A stretch of 64,000 nucleotides of DNA from positions 1 to 64,000 of the forward strand of contig JBMFWD010000003.1 of the NCBI GenBank assembly GCA_049965615.1. Direction: 5' to 3'. Both the position numbers and the translations under genes were made by a program. The notes beneath the pieces were generated by a model that was not told the origin of the DNA, made no database searches, and was given only the letters and a program-made list of their open reading frames with translations. Source of the stretch: Acidobacterium sp049965615. GTDB lineage: Bacteria; Acidobacteriota; Terriglobia; Terriglobales; Acidobacteriaceae. Positions 34,826 through 44,339 of this stretch are shown in pieces; within the stretch, counting starts at the first letter, position 1; every line of letters begins with the position of its first letter.

Positions 34826-36439
34826 TTACCGTTCCACGCAGGAGAAGCTGGAGGCCTTGTTCGTGTCTCCGGTGCCGTTGTATTTGAGGACCTTGGGATA
34901 GGGACAGAGCGGGCGTGTCATGACGGGCTTCTGCTTGCCGTCCGGGCCCTTGGCGAATTTGGTGGCAATGAGTTCACCGGGGGCTTGATCTCTCTGAACC
35001 CAGTCGACGAGAGCATCGAAGGCGTTGTATCTGGCTCCGGGCAGGGTGGGCATGCCCATCTGTCCGAGGTCGTTGGCGCCGGGGCCGCCGACGCAGTGTT
35101 CCATGCCGGGAACCATGTAGAGGCGGACGAAGGATGCGGTTTGTGACGCGCCCAATGTGTGCTGGACGGCGCGATAGTAGTGGATGGTGTTCCAGGGCGA
35201 GATGGCCTGGTCGTTCCAGCCGTGGTAGAGGATGAGCTTGCCGCCGAGGGATTCGAACTTGCTGAGGTTGGGGTCGGTAGCGTTGAGTTCCCTGCCCGTG
35301 GCCTTCTGTGCCTCACGCATAGAGGCATCGACGTCGGCGGTGAGCGCGTTCCACCTGGGATTCTGCGTCACCATGTAGCGGAAGTAGTTGTTGAGGTATT
35401 GCGCGCCGTAGGATGCGCCGGGATCGGGACCGATGTCCCATGCGCCCCAGGCGAGTTCGTCGCCGGGCATAAAGCCTGGCGTGACGACCTTACCTGCATC
35501 GTTGACGCCGCCCTTGTACATGAGCTTGAGGGTGGCAAGCTGTGGCGCGGTAAGGCAGTTGCCGGAGTCATGCCCCTTGCAAAGCAGCACGTCGGGGTTG
35601 AAGTGGCAGGACTGCGGATCGGAGATAATGCCATCCTTCACGCCGTCCTGCGCGTCACAGGCGGCAAGCGAGGCGTGCTCGATGGCTGGCAGCTTGAGCA
35701 TCGGGATGAAGGCCGCGGGGTTTTCCATCATGGCCTGGGTTTCGCTGAGGCCGCCGGCGAGCATAGTGGTCCAGTAGGCAGCGGGTGCGCCGGCGAGGAT
35801 GCCGTTGTAGTCGGACGGGAAACGCTGCGCCTCCATGAGAGCTTCGCGGCCGCCGTCGGAGCAGGAGTCAAAGTACGCGTAGTGGGCAGGCTTGCCGTAA
35901 AAGGCGTGGATGATCTGCTTGGCGCGGAGGGTGGTCAAGTGCAGGGCGCGCCAGCCGAAATCAGCAACTTTCTCGGGGTGGTGGTATGCCCAGCTTGCGT
36001 CGGTGGGCAGGCCGGTGTGGCCGGAGTCTGACCCGGCAGTGGCGTAGCCGCGCATGAGGTTCGATTGCAGCTCCTCGTAGCCCTCGTGACCGCCCATGCC
36101 GATGAAGCCGGCGAACCCGCCGTTGCCGATGCCGAGGAAGTTGCCGTTCCAGTTCCTGGTGACGGGCAGCCAGACTTCAAAGTGGATATAGGAGTCTGAC
36201 GAGGGCTTGAGGATGCCCCGCACGCGGCAAAACGGGGGCAGATGCGTGAGGGGCCTGGTGTCATAGGGCATCAGAACGGAGCCGGAGGTTACGAGGGCGG
36301 CGTGGGTGATGGTGGTGTCCGGCAGGTTGAGGCGCGAGAGTGCCCCGCAGGATTCCGCGCGGAGCACGGCGGCACCCTGCACGGCGACGAAGAGACCGAG
36401 CAGGATGGATAGGATGGTGGAACGGCGAAAGATGCGCAA
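34826..36439 (-). CDS. Secreted tannase/feruloyl esterase family protein
   Basis: 537 residues with a signal peptide (about 1-28, ending AVLRA). Alpha/beta-hydrolase of the tannase family: nucleophile Ser in YFDSCSDGGREAL, Asp in LYHGWNDQAISP, His in VPGMEHCVGG. The two Cys flanking the Ser and His form the family's CS-D-HC motif (disulfide beside the active site). It probably removes phenolic acids (ferulate, gallate) from plant polymers. A GGGGAG site precedes the ATG. Monocistronic. Confidence 0.88.
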   Translation of the reverse strand: MRIFRRSTILSILLGLFVAVQGAAVLRAESCGALSRLNLPDTTITHAALVTSGSVLMPYDTRPLTHLPPFCRVRGILKPSSDSYIHFEVWLPVTRNWNGNFLGIGNGGFAGFIGMGGHEGYEELQSNLMRGYATAGSDSGHTGLPTDASWAYHHPEKVADFGWRALHLTTLRAKQIIHAFYGKPAHYAYFDSCSDGGREALMEAQRFPSDYNGILAGAPAAYWTTMLAGGLSETQAMMENPAAFIPMLKLPAIEHASLAACDAQDGVKDGIISDPQSCHFNPDVLLCKGHDSGNCLTAPQLATLKLMYKGGVNDAGKVVTPGFMPGDELAWGAWDIGPDPGASYGAQYLNNYFRYMVTQNPRWNALTADVDASMREAQKATGRELNATDPNLSKFESLGGKLILYHGWNDQAISPWNTIHYYRAVQHTLGASQTASFVRLYMVPGMEHCVGGPGANDLGQMGMPTLPGARYNAFDALVDWVQRDQAPGELIATKFAKGPDGKQKPVMTRPLCPYPKVLKYNGTGDTNKASSFSCVER

Positions 36440-36591
36440 GATATGTTTCTCCCCTGAAGTACAAAACTTGTGGTGCCCTGCAATGTGGGCTGCACGGGCT
36501 TTTCAACGCAGAGAACGGCGGTGATGCCTCGGCGGCTGAATTTTACCTGACGATTGCGTCGGATGCTTTTCGCGTCATCAAAGCAGAAGAG

Positions 36592-37044
36592 ATGGCATGG
36601 AGCAGATCGGAGATGATGGAACGCGAAGATCCTTACCGGCTGGAGCGGTTTGTCGAAGCGCAGGAACCGGTGTATGAGCAGGTGCTCTCTGAGCTGCGCG
36701 AGGGGCGCAAGCGCAGCCACTGGATATGGTTCATCTTTCCTCAACTGAGAGGGCTGGGGCACAGCCCGACGTCGCAGTTCTTCGCCATTCGGTCACGGGG
36801 AGAAGCGGAGGCTTACCTGCGGCATGCGGTGCTGGGGGCTCGTCTGCGGGAGTGTACGGCTCTGGTGAATGCAGTGGAGGGGCGCGACATCGGCGAGATT
36901 TTTGGCTTCCCGGATGATTGGAAGTTTCGCTCGTCGATGACGTTGTTTGCAGAGGTTTCGCCGGAAGAACCGCTCTTCCGGCAGGCCCTTGAGAAATACT
37001 TTGGGGGCGAGCCGGATGAGCGGACCATGGATTGGATAAAGTGA
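36592..37044 (+). CDS. DUF1810 family protein
   Basis: 150 residues, helical, with the DUF1810 hallmarks YRLERFVEAQEPVYEQVLSEL, KRSHWIWFIFPQLRGLG and DDWKFRSSMTLF. Function unknown. The ATG at 36592 has AGAAGAG upstream; internal ATGs at 36613 and 36616 are alternatives. Its stop abuts the stop of the convergent beta-barrel gene with no gap. Confidence 0.8.
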   Translation: MAWSRSEMMEREDPYRLERFVEAQEPVYEQVLSELREGRKRSHWIWFIFPQLRGLGHSPTSQFFAIRSRGEAEAYLRHAVLGARLRECTALVNAVEGRDIGEIFGFPDDWKFRSSMTLFAEVSPEEPLFRQALEKYFGGEPDERTMDWIK

Positions 37045-37665
37045 CTAAAAATTGAAGTAGGCGCCGATCATGGGTTCGGCGTCCTGCGTGAACTTATTGG
37101 TGGAACTAAAGGCGGTGGCCAGTTGCGGGGCTCTGTATACATTGCCGCGGTACTGGAAGCGAAGGCCAAGGTGTGGCAGTACCGTCCAGTCGATACCGGC
37201 GCCGTAGTCAAACACTCCCTTGGTCTCGCTCTGAGTGCCTCCGGTCTGAGTACCCACCGGGCCAAAGTGCTGAACACCGCCGCCCCCCAGGGCAAAGACG
37301 CGGAAGCTGAGGATCGGTACAGAGACGACATAATTCAGGGTGAGTTCCTGAGCATTGGCGGAAACTGACTGCGAGGGAGTGGTACACGGCCCAGTGCCGG
37401 TGGGGCAGTACGGGATCGGGCCAAGGTACTCCTGATTGGCCCGGTGATAGGAGTAGGAAACATCGTAGCCGATGAGCGGGTTGGAGATGTGGCGCAATTC
37501 GACCATGAATCCGGCTTGGTTGAAGGGATGCTGCTGCACGTTGGAGTTCGATGTGGAAGACGGGAATGATCCCAGTGCGCTGAGGGCGACCGAAGTTTGG
37601 GCGTGCGCGGGCAGCGCGCTCCAGAGGGAAGCGGCCAGGAGGAGGGTGAAGAGCTTTTTAGTCAT
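37045..37665 (-). CDS. Outer-membrane beta-barrel protein
   Basis: 206 residues. Signal peptide (KLFTLLLAASLWSALPAHAQ) followed by alternating amphipathic strands and a terminal aromatic residue (GAYFNF), as in small OmpA-like or OmpW-like barrels. A Cys pair (YCPTGTGPC) sits in a predicted external loop. The ATG at 37665 has GGGAG 12 nt upstream. Role unknown. Confidence 0.7.
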   Translation of the reverse strand: MTKKLFTLLLAASLWSALPAHAQTSVALSALGSFPSSTSNSNVQQHPFNQAGFMVELRHISNPLIGYDVSYSYHRANQEYLGPIPYCPTGTGPCTTPSQSVSANAQELTLNYVVSVPILSFRVFALGGGGVQHFGPVGTQTGGTQSETKGVFDYGAGIDWTVLPHLGLRFQYRGNVYRAPQLATAFSSTNKFTQDAEPMIGAYFNF

Positions 37666-37826
37666 CAGTACAGATACTCCCTTTGGGGAAAAGGATAGAA
37701 GCAACAGTAGTTTAGAGTTCCCTGGCCAGTGGGACGGCCTATTGGATTCCGGGCTGCTATTGCTTTTCTTGTAAATACCTTCGATGCACGGGTGTGGATA
37801 GGGATGCGTGAAGGAAGGGTTACTTT

Positions 37827-38141
37827 TCACGGACGACGATGCGCATCGAGCAGCATGGAAGTGATTGCCTTCCACTCCTCGTCGAGCGGCAGCGTGCAGA
37901 CGGGCCGACCAACATTGCGATACCAGTAACCGGCGTTTCCCTGATCCCCTTCCCGGCGATGCAGGTAGGCGTGGACCCAGGCGCCGTTGGGGGTATGGAT
38001 CTCCTGCGCGATCTCATGAGCGCGGTTCCAGTCGCCTTTGGCCTCCCACCAGAGGGCTTCCACAAGAGGCGCGAGGCCGGCCGGAGGGTGCGGCTGCGCC
38101 GTGGATTGAGCCAGTTTTTCCGCTGTCCATGTGTCGCTCAT
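37827..38141 (-). CDS. Conserved hypothetical protein
   Basis: 104 residues, soluble, containing GDWNRAHEIAQEIHTPNGAWVHAYLHRREGDQ and GNAGYWYRNVGRP, a pattern seen in conserved hypothetical proteins of many bacteria. AGGGA lies 7 nt upstream of the ATG at 38141. No function is known. It is divergent from feoA. Confidence 0.65.
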   Translation of the reverse strand: MSDTWTAEKLAQSTAQPHPPAGLAPLVEALWWEAKGDWNRAHEIAQEIHTPNGAWVHAYLHRREGDQGNAGYWYRNVGRPVCTLPLDEEWKAITSMLLDAHRRP

Positions 38142-38306
38142 CACATTTCCCTTCTTGTAACGCTCGATATACTTCGCCGTTAAGTGGTTGGCGTAGCCGT
38201 CTGGACCACAAAGTCCGTAGAAGTTTTGTAGCAGCAGCCGTACCCGGATGAAATAGTGATGTGGATTTTCTGAGTTTTATCTACAACTTGAGGAGAATCA
38301 CCCCAT

Positions 38307-38600
38307 ATGCGAGCGTTTTGGTCCTATTTGAGTTATCATGAGGCTTGGGCGATGGGAACAATGCTGGCATTGAGCGAATTACCAGTTGGAACGGCAGGCG
38401 TGGTGGATTCGCTGGATCTGCCGGATGCGATTCAGCATCACCTGATGCACATGGGATTCGTCCCCGAGGCGCGGGTAGTGGTGGTACGGAGAGCGCCAGC
38501 CGGAGACCCTACCGTTTATTCGATAGACGGATTTGAGATAGCCCTGCGCCGCGAGACGGCGCGATCCATCGCGGTGAGGACCGCAACCGAGGAAATATGA
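38307..38600 (+). CDS. feoA: Ferrous iron transport protein A
   Basis: 97 residues, SH3-like FeoA domain (LSELPVGTAGVVDSLD, HMGFVPEARVVVVRRAPAGDPTVYSIDGFEIALRR). It supports FeoB-mediated Fe(II) uptake at the inner membrane. AGGAG lies 11 nt before the ATG at 38307; starts at 38352 or 38361 would still leave the full domain. Its TGA overlaps the feoB ATG (ATGA), indicating translational coupling. Confidence 0.85.
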   Translation: MRAFWSYLSYHEAWAMGTMLALSELPVGTAGVVDSLDLPDAIQHHLMHMGFVPEARVVVVRRAPAGDPTVYSIDGFEIALRRETARSIAVRTATEEI

Positions 38601-40507
38601 GCAGTTGCTGCGGCACAGAAACGATTGAAATCACGACGGAGCAAGCCCGTATCGGGGGCAAGCTGCAGACGGTTGCGCTGGTTGGCCCTCCGAACTCGGG
38701 CAAATCGACGCTTTTCAATCGGCTGACGGGCCTGCGGCAAAAGGTGGCAAACTACCCCGGCGTGACCGTGGAGCAGCATACGGGCCGCATGAAGGGCATA
38801 GGCCGGCCGGACCTGCTGCTGGTGGATTTGCCGGGAATTTACAGCTTTGACTCGTACTCAGAAGACGCCCGCGTGACGGTCGAGGTGCTGAAGGGCGAAA
38901 TGCCCGGAACGCCCAAACCGGATGCGGTGCTGCTGGTACTCGATTCCCTGCACCTTCGGCGGCAACTGATGCTGGCCGCGCCGGTGCTGGCATTGGGCCT
39001 CCCGACACTGGTACTGCTGAACATGAGCGACCTGATGGAGAGCCGCGGCGGTGAGGTGGATACGCTGGCCCTGGCGCAGGAGCTGGGCACCCCTGTGGCG
39101 AAGATCAGCGCCGCCAAGGGCGTGGGTATGGATGCGATTGTGCAGTTTCTGCAGCGCAAAAGCGGCGAGGTGGAAGCGTTGCAGGTGGGAGCGCAGCCGC
39201 AACGGCTGGAGCTGCCCGTCATGGGCAATGCGCGTTCGTACCGGCAGTGGGCCACGGGCATCAGTTCGCGCACGCAGTACAAGGCGCCGCTTTCTTCGGA
39301 GTGGACGCGCCGGATCGACAGTGTGCTGCTGCATCCGGTCTGGGGACCGCTGACCTTCATGATGGTGGTATTCGCGGTCTTCCAGGTGGTGTTTACCCTG
39401 GGAAATCCGCTGAGCGATGGGCTGGGGAATGTGCTCTACGCCCTGGGCGATTTCGTGGGCCGCTTCCTTGGGCACGGCTGGCTGGATTCGTTTGTGATTG
39501 ACGGCGTGTGGCGGGGCGTAGCCTCGGTGCTGGTTTTCCTGCCTCAGATTCTGCTGCTGTTTTTGTTTATCGGAATTCTGGAGGATTCGGGCTACCTGGC
39601 CCGCGCGGCGCTGATTGCGGATCGATTCATGAAGACCATCGGGCTGAACGGCAAGGCGTTCATTCCGCTGCTCTCAGCCTATGCCTGCGCGGTACCCGCG
39701 ATTATGGCCACGCGCACCATTGAGAACAAGCGCGACCGCTTTGCGACGATTCTTGTGACGCCGTTCATGACCTGCTCGGCGCGGCTTCCGATTTACCTGC
39801 TGATTATCGCGGCGTTCATCCCGAACAGGCCGGTGCTCGGCGGGGTGCTGGGCTTGCAGGCGACAGCGATGGTCGGCCTGTACGTGCTTGGCTTTCTGGC
39901 GGCGCTGTTTACGGCGCGGCTGCTGAAGTCGTCGATTCTGAAGGCTTCTTCTACACCGTTCATTCTGGAATTGCCCCAGTACCGCATGCCCACCTTACGG
40001 GCGCTGGCGCTGCGTCTGTACGACCGCGGCAAGCTATTTACCAAAAAGACGGGAACGATCATTCTGGGCGCGACCGTGGTGTTGTGGGTACTGGCAAATC
40101 TGCCCTTCCATGCGGCGCTGCCGGACAGCGTGATTGGACGTATGGGCCATTTCATTGAACCGGCGATTGCTCCGCTGGGCTTCAACTGGAAGATTGGCAT
40201 CGGCATTCTCAGCTCGATTGTGGCCCGCGAGGTGATCGTGGGCACGCTGGGGACTTTGTATGGGGCCGATCCTGCGACACAGGCGCTGCATTTGCAGGCG
40301 GCGTTGCGGCACGACCTTACGATTGGCGGCGCGATGGCGCTGCTGGTGTTCTTTGCCTTTGCAATGCAATGCACCTCAACGCTGGCCATTGTGAAGCGCG
40401 AAACAAACAGCTGGCGCTGGCCGGCGCTGCAGTTCGCCTATATGAGCGTGCTGGCGTATCTGGGTGCGCTGGCGACCAACCAGTTGATCATGCACTTTGT
40501 GCGTTAA
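38597..40507 (+). CDS. feoB: Ferrous iron transporter B
   Basis: 636 residues. N-terminal G-protein domain: G1 GPPNSGKST (30-38), G3 DLPG (77-80), G4 NMSD (142-145). The membrane domain follows, with the Feo core motifs DSGYLARAA, YACAVPAIMATRTI and FMTCSARLPIY. It takes up Fe2+ across the inner membrane. The protein is shorter than the classical FeoB (about 770) and starts with a MSSCCGTE Cys pair. There is no FeoC. Anoxic or acidic, Fe(II)-rich habitat is consistent with this pair. Confidence 0.92.
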   Translation: MSSCCGTETIEITTEQARIGGKLQTVALVGPPNSGKSTLFNRLTGLRQKVANYPGVTVEQHTGRMKGIGRPDLLLVDLPGIYSFDSYSEDARVTVEVLKGEMPGTPKPDAVLLVLDSLHLRRQLMLAAPVLALGLPTLVLLNMSDLMESRGGEVDTLALAQELGTPVAKISAAKGVGMDAIVQFLQRKSGEVEALQVGAQPQRLELPVMGNARSYRQWATGISSRTQYKAPLSSEWTRRIDSVLLHPVWGPLTFMMVVFAVFQVVFTLGNPLSDGLGNVLYALGDFVGRFLGHGWLDSFVIDGVWRGVASVLVFLPQILLLFLFIGILEDSGYLARAALIADRFMKTIGLNGKAFIPLLSAYACAVPAIMATRTIENKRDRFATILVTPFMTCSARLPIYLLIIAAFIPNRPVLGGVLGLQATAMVGLYVLGFLAALFTARLLKSSILKASSTPFILELPQYRMPTLRALALRLYDRGKLFTKKTGTIILGATVVLWVLANLPFHAALPDSVIGRMGHFIEPAIAPLGFNWKIGIGILSSIVAREVIVGTLGTLYGADPATQALHLQAALRHDLTIGGAMALLVFFAFAMQCTSTLAIVKRETNSWRWPALQFAYMSVLAYLGALATNQLIMHFVR

Positions 40508-40651
40508 CAGCAGAGTGGGCGTCTTGCCGGTTTAGAGCCCCATTCGCGGCTGAGATACAGCAAATAAGAAGGTAAAATGAAGGTACGGCAAAAACGGGCG
40601 GCCGATGGCCTGTGGACTGCGCCGTTCCCTTTACACTTGATATAGATCCCT

Positions 40652-42259
40652 ATGATTTCAGTAAACAACGTAAGCATGCGCTACGGCGCTAAAGTTCTGT
40701 TTGAAGACGTTACGGTTACCTTTACGGTGGGCCGCCGCTATGGATTGACGGGGCCCAATGGGGCTGGCAAGTCGACCTTCATGAAGATTCTGACGGGCGA
40801 ACTGGAGCCGCAGAAAGGCACAGTGGTGCGCCCCAGGAAGCTGGGCGTGCTGCGCCAGGACCAGTTCGCGTTTGACGCCTATCGCGTGATCGACACGGTG
40901 ATTATGGGCAATGGCCCGCTGTGGGCCGCGATGGAAGAGCGCGACGTCATCTACTCGAAAGCCGATCTGACAGACGACGACGGCATGCGACTGGGCGAGC
41001 TGGAAGGCATCGTGGGCGAGGAAGACGGCTACACAGCCGAGAGCGATGCGGCCATTCTGCTGCAGGGTCTCGATATTTCTGACGATCTGCACGACCGCAG
41101 GATGGGCGAGCTGCAGGGCGGACAGAAGGTCCGCGTGCTGCTGGCGCAGGCGCTGTTTGGCAAGCCGCAGGCGCTGCTGCTGGACGAGCCTACGAACCAC
41201 CTCGATCTGGACTCGATCAAGTGGCTGCAGGAATTTCTGCTGAAGTACGAAGGCACGCTCATCACGATTTCTCACGACCGCCACTTTTTGAACAGCGTGA
41301 CCACGCACACGGCGGACATCGACTACCAGACGATCATCACCTACACGGGCGGGTACGACGAGATGGTGATGGCAAAGACGCAGGTGCGGTCGCGCCTGGA
41401 GTCAGAAAACGCGCAGCGCGAGAAGAAGATTGCTCAGCTGAACGAGTTTATTGCGCGGTTTGCAGCCGGTACGCGCTCCAGCCAGGTGACGAGCCGCCGC
41501 AAGGAAGTGGAGCGCCTGCAGACCAACGACCTCGCCAAGTCAAATATTCAGCGGCCGTATATTCGCTTCGACCAGAACCGGCCTTCGGGCAAGCAGACGA
41601 TTGAGTGCGCAAATATCCGCAAGAGTTATGGCGACCAGGTGGTGGTCAAGGATTTTGGCGCGATGGTGATGCGCGGCGAAAAGATCTGCCTGCTGGGCCG
41701 CAACGCGCAGGGCAAGACGACGCTGCTCAAGTGCCTGCTGTCGGCTGATCCGGAGCTACGGGACAAGGATTTCACGCTGGATGCCGGCGAAATCAAGTGG
41801 GGGCATGCCGCGCAGATTGGGTATTTCCCGCAGGACCATACCGGGATGATTGCTCCGGGGATGACCGTGGCCGAGTGGCTGCATCAGTTCAATCCTGAGG
41901 CAACCACAGAAGAAATTCGCGGCATCCTGGGGCAGATGCTCTTCCGTGGCGAAGAAGGCATGAAGCCGACCGAAGCGCTTTCCGGCGGGGAAACGGCTCG
42001 GCTGCTCTTCTGCAAGATGATTCTCGAGAAGCCGAACATTCTGATTCTGGACGAGCCGACGAATCACCTCGACCTGGAGTCGATTGTGGCGCTCAACCAG
42101 GCTCTGCAACGGTATGAGGGCACGGTGCTGCTGGTGACCCACGACTACGATCTGATTGACGAGGTCGGGACGCGCATCTGGCACTTCAAGGACGGCGAAA
42201 TCGAAGACTTCAAGGGTCCGTTGACCGAATACGAAGGAGCAGTAGCGGCGGTGCGATAA
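40652..42259 (+). CDS. ABC-F family ATPase (YbiT-like)
   Basis: 535 residues, two ABC domains and no membrane part. Walker A GPNGAGKST and GRNAQGKTT; signatures LQGGQKVRV and LSGGETARL; both Walker B motifs read LLLDEPTNHLDL / LILDEPTNHLDL. The linker between domains (about 240-320) carries the charged ABC-F helical region. ABC-F proteins act on the ribosome as translation factors. A TATAGAT element ends only a few nt before the ATG and there is no clear ribosome-binding site. Confidence 0.88.
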   Translation: MISVNNVSMRYGAKVLFEDVTVTFTVGRRYGLTGPNGAGKSTFMKILTGELEPQKGTVVRPRKLGVLRQDQFAFDAYRVIDTVIMGNGPLWAAMEERDVIYSKADLTDDDGMRLGELEGIVGEEDGYTAESDAAILLQGLDISDDLHDRRMGELQGGQKVRVLLAQALFGKPQALLLDEPTNHLDLDSIKWLQEFLLKYEGTLITISHDRHFLNSVTTHTADIDYQTIITYTGGYDEMVMAKTQVRSRLESENAQREKKIAQLNEFIARFAAGTRSSQVTSRRKEVERLQTNDLAKSNIQRPYIRFDQNRPSGKQTIECANIRKSYGDQVVVKDFGAMVMRGEKICLLGRNAQGKTTLLKCLLSADPELRDKDFTLDAGEIKWGHAAQIGYFPQDHTGMIAPGMTVAEWLHQFNPEATTEEIRGILGQMLFRGEEGMKPTEALSGGETARLLFCKMILEKPNILILDEPTNHLDLESIVALNQALQRYEGTVLLVTHDYDLIDEVGTRIWHFKDGEIEDFKGPLTEYEGAVAAVR

Positions 42260-42312
42260 GGCTGCCGGGCGAACGCGCCTTTGGCGCAGGCCCCAATTAA
42301 GGACGAAGCAAT

Positions 42313-44127
42313 TTGCCACTTCTGTTCAACGCACAATCTGTGAGCAAGGCCTTTGGCGCGACGCCGCTGTTCCGGGAAGTTTCCTTTACCGTGAACGACG
42401 GCGACCGCGTGGGCGTGATCGGGCCTAACGGCAGCGGGAAGTCTACGCTGCTCCGAATCTTTGCGGGCGAAGAGGAACCGGATTCCGGCGAAGTGACCCT
42501 GCGCGGCGGCGCCCGGCTGGTGTACATCGAGCAGGAGTCGCGCTTTGCGCCCGGGGTTACGGTGCGCGGCGTGATGGAAGCCGCGCTGGAGCGGGCAAAG
42601 ATTCCCCTCGACGAGTGGGAAACGCGATTGCGCGCGACACTGGGCAAGGCTGGGTTCACAGCTTTCGAGGTGGAAGCGGCATCGCTCTCCGGCGGATGGA
42701 AGAAGCGGCTGGCGATTGCGCAGGGAGTGGTGCAGACGCCCGACGTGCTGCTGCTGGACGAGCCGACAAACCATCTGGACCTCGCCGGAATTGCCTGGCT
42801 CGAGGATCTGATTCGGCAGGCGCCGTTTGCAACGGTTGCCATTAGCCACGACCGGTATTTTCTGGAGAATTTTGCGCAGGAGATTGCGGAGCTGAGCCGG
42901 GCATATCCCTCCGGCGTGCTGCGCAACAAGGGCACGTATTCAAACTTTCTGGACGCCAGACAGGCGTTTCTGGCACGCGAGGCAAAACGGCAAGAGTCCC
43001 TGGAGAACCGCGTGCGCGTGGAGCAGGAGTGGCTGCGGCGCGGCCCCAAGGCGCGCGCGACGAAAGCCAAGGCGCGCATCGACAATGCCTACGAACTGAT
43101 GGACGAGCTGGCCGATGTGAGCAGCCGCATGAAGACGGCAACCGCAGGCATTGACTTTGCCGCGACCGATCGGCAGACCAAGCGCCTGGTGGAGATGGAA
43201 GGCGTGCAGTATTCCGTTGACGGCAGGAAACTTTTCTCGGGGCTCAACTTCCCTGTGGTGGCCGGCGCGCGTGTGGGTATTGTGGGGCCCAATGGCAGCG
43301 GAAAGACCACCCTGCTGCGCCTGATTGCCGGCGAACTGGAGCCGGAGGCCGGAACCATCAAGCGGGCCAATGCACTGAAGGTGACCTATTTTGAGCAGAC
43401 GCGCGAGCTGGACGGAAACCAGACGTTGCGCCGGGCGCTGGCGCCGGACAGCGATTCGGTGATAGTGAATGGCAGCATGGTGCACGTGGCATCCTGGGCG
43501 GCGCGCTTTTTGTTCACGGGCGAGCAGTTGAACCAGCCGGTGGACCGGTTAAGCGGCGGCGAGCGCGCACGGGTGCTGATAGCCCAGATGATGCTGCAGC
43601 CGGCAGATTTGCTGATTCTGGACGAGCCGACGAACGATCTGGATATCCCAACGCTGGAGATTCTGGAGGAGAGCCTGACGGATTATCCTGGCGCGGTGCT
43701 GCTGGTCACGCACGACCGTTATCTGCTGGACCGGGTATCGAGCGTGGTGATTGGCTTGGATGGCCAGGGCGGAGCGGCCAGCTTTGCGGACTATGCCCAA
43801 TGGGAAGCCTGGATGGCCGGGCGGGAAGCGGCGCGAAAAGCTGAAACCGCGGCGAAAGTGGCCGAGGCCAGAGACCAAAGCGCAACTTCGGCGGCCCCAG
43901 CGAAAAAGAAGCTCGGCTACCTGGAAGCTCGGGAATGGGCGACGATCGAAGACCGCATTTCGGAGGCGGAGGGTGTCCTGCAAGAGCGCCGCAAAGCCCT
44001 GGAAGACCCGGCAGTGGTAGTGGATGCAACGCGTTTGCAAACGGCTTTGGCTGAAATGGAGAAGGCGCAGCAAGCGGTGGATGAGCTTTACGCACGATGG
44101 GCGGAACTGGAAACCAAACAGGCCTGA
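42313..44127 (+). CDS. uup: ABC-F family ATPase (Uup-like)
   Basis: 604 residues from a TTG start. Two ABC domains (GPNGSGKST, LSGGWKKRLAIAQG, LDEPTNHLDL; then GPNGSGKTT, LSGGERARVLIAQ, LDEPTNDLDIPTLEIL), followed by the C-terminal coiled-coil extension (about 500-600; KKKLGYLEAREWATIEDRI) typical of Uup, which binds nucleic acid or branched DNA/ribosomes. It lies 53 nt after the first ABC-F gene, so the two are likely cotranscribed. Confidence 0.88.
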   Translation: MPLLFNAQSVSKAFGATPLFREVSFTVNDGDRVGVIGPNGSGKSTLLRIFAGEEEPDSGEVTLRGGARLVYIEQESRFAPGVTVRGVMEAALERAKIPLDEWETRLRATLGKAGFTAFEVEAASLSGGWKKRLAIAQGVVQTPDVLLLDEPTNHLDLAGIAWLEDLIRQAPFATVAISHDRYFLENFAQEIAELSRAYPSGVLRNKGTYSNFLDARQAFLAREAKRQESLENRVRVEQEWLRRGPKARATKAKARIDNAYELMDELADVSSRMKTATAGIDFAATDRQTKRLVEMEGVQYSVDGRKLFSGLNFPVVAGARVGIVGPNGSGKTTLLRLIAGELEPEAGTIKRANALKVTYFEQTRELDGNQTLRRALAPDSDSVIVNGSMVHVASWAARFLFTGEQLNQPVDRLSGGERARVLIAQMMLQPADLLILDEPTNDLDIPTLEILEESLTDYPGAVLLVTHDRYLLDRVSSVVIGLDGQGGAASFADYAQWEAWMAGREAARKAETAAKVAEARDQSATSAAPAKKKLGYLEAREWATIEDRISEAEGVLQERRKALEDPAVVVDATRLQTALAEMEKAQQAVDELYARWAELETKQA

Positions 44128-44235
44128 GGGCGGATACCAGGATTTTTTTCGAGTATCCCGCAAAAAAGTCGTGTTTTTCTATTTTGCGATCCAACGGCGC
44201 ATTTTTGTCTTACAACAAGTGTTTAAAAAACAGAT

Positions 44236-44263
44236 TTGTTTTATAGTTTTGCCATGGTATAAG
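44236..44263 (+). promoter_or_regulatory. Candidate sigma-70 promoter for the WecG-type gene
   Basis: TTGTTT and TATAAG with a 16-bp spacer inside an AT-rich stretch (44190-44280), about 80 nt upstream of the start codon. Confidence 0.35.
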
Positions 44264-44339
44264 TTACTATAGTTAAAACTTAAGTCACGGTCCCCCTGTT
44301 TTTGACGCTTCTCCCCCCGCAACAACTAAGTAGGTGTTC

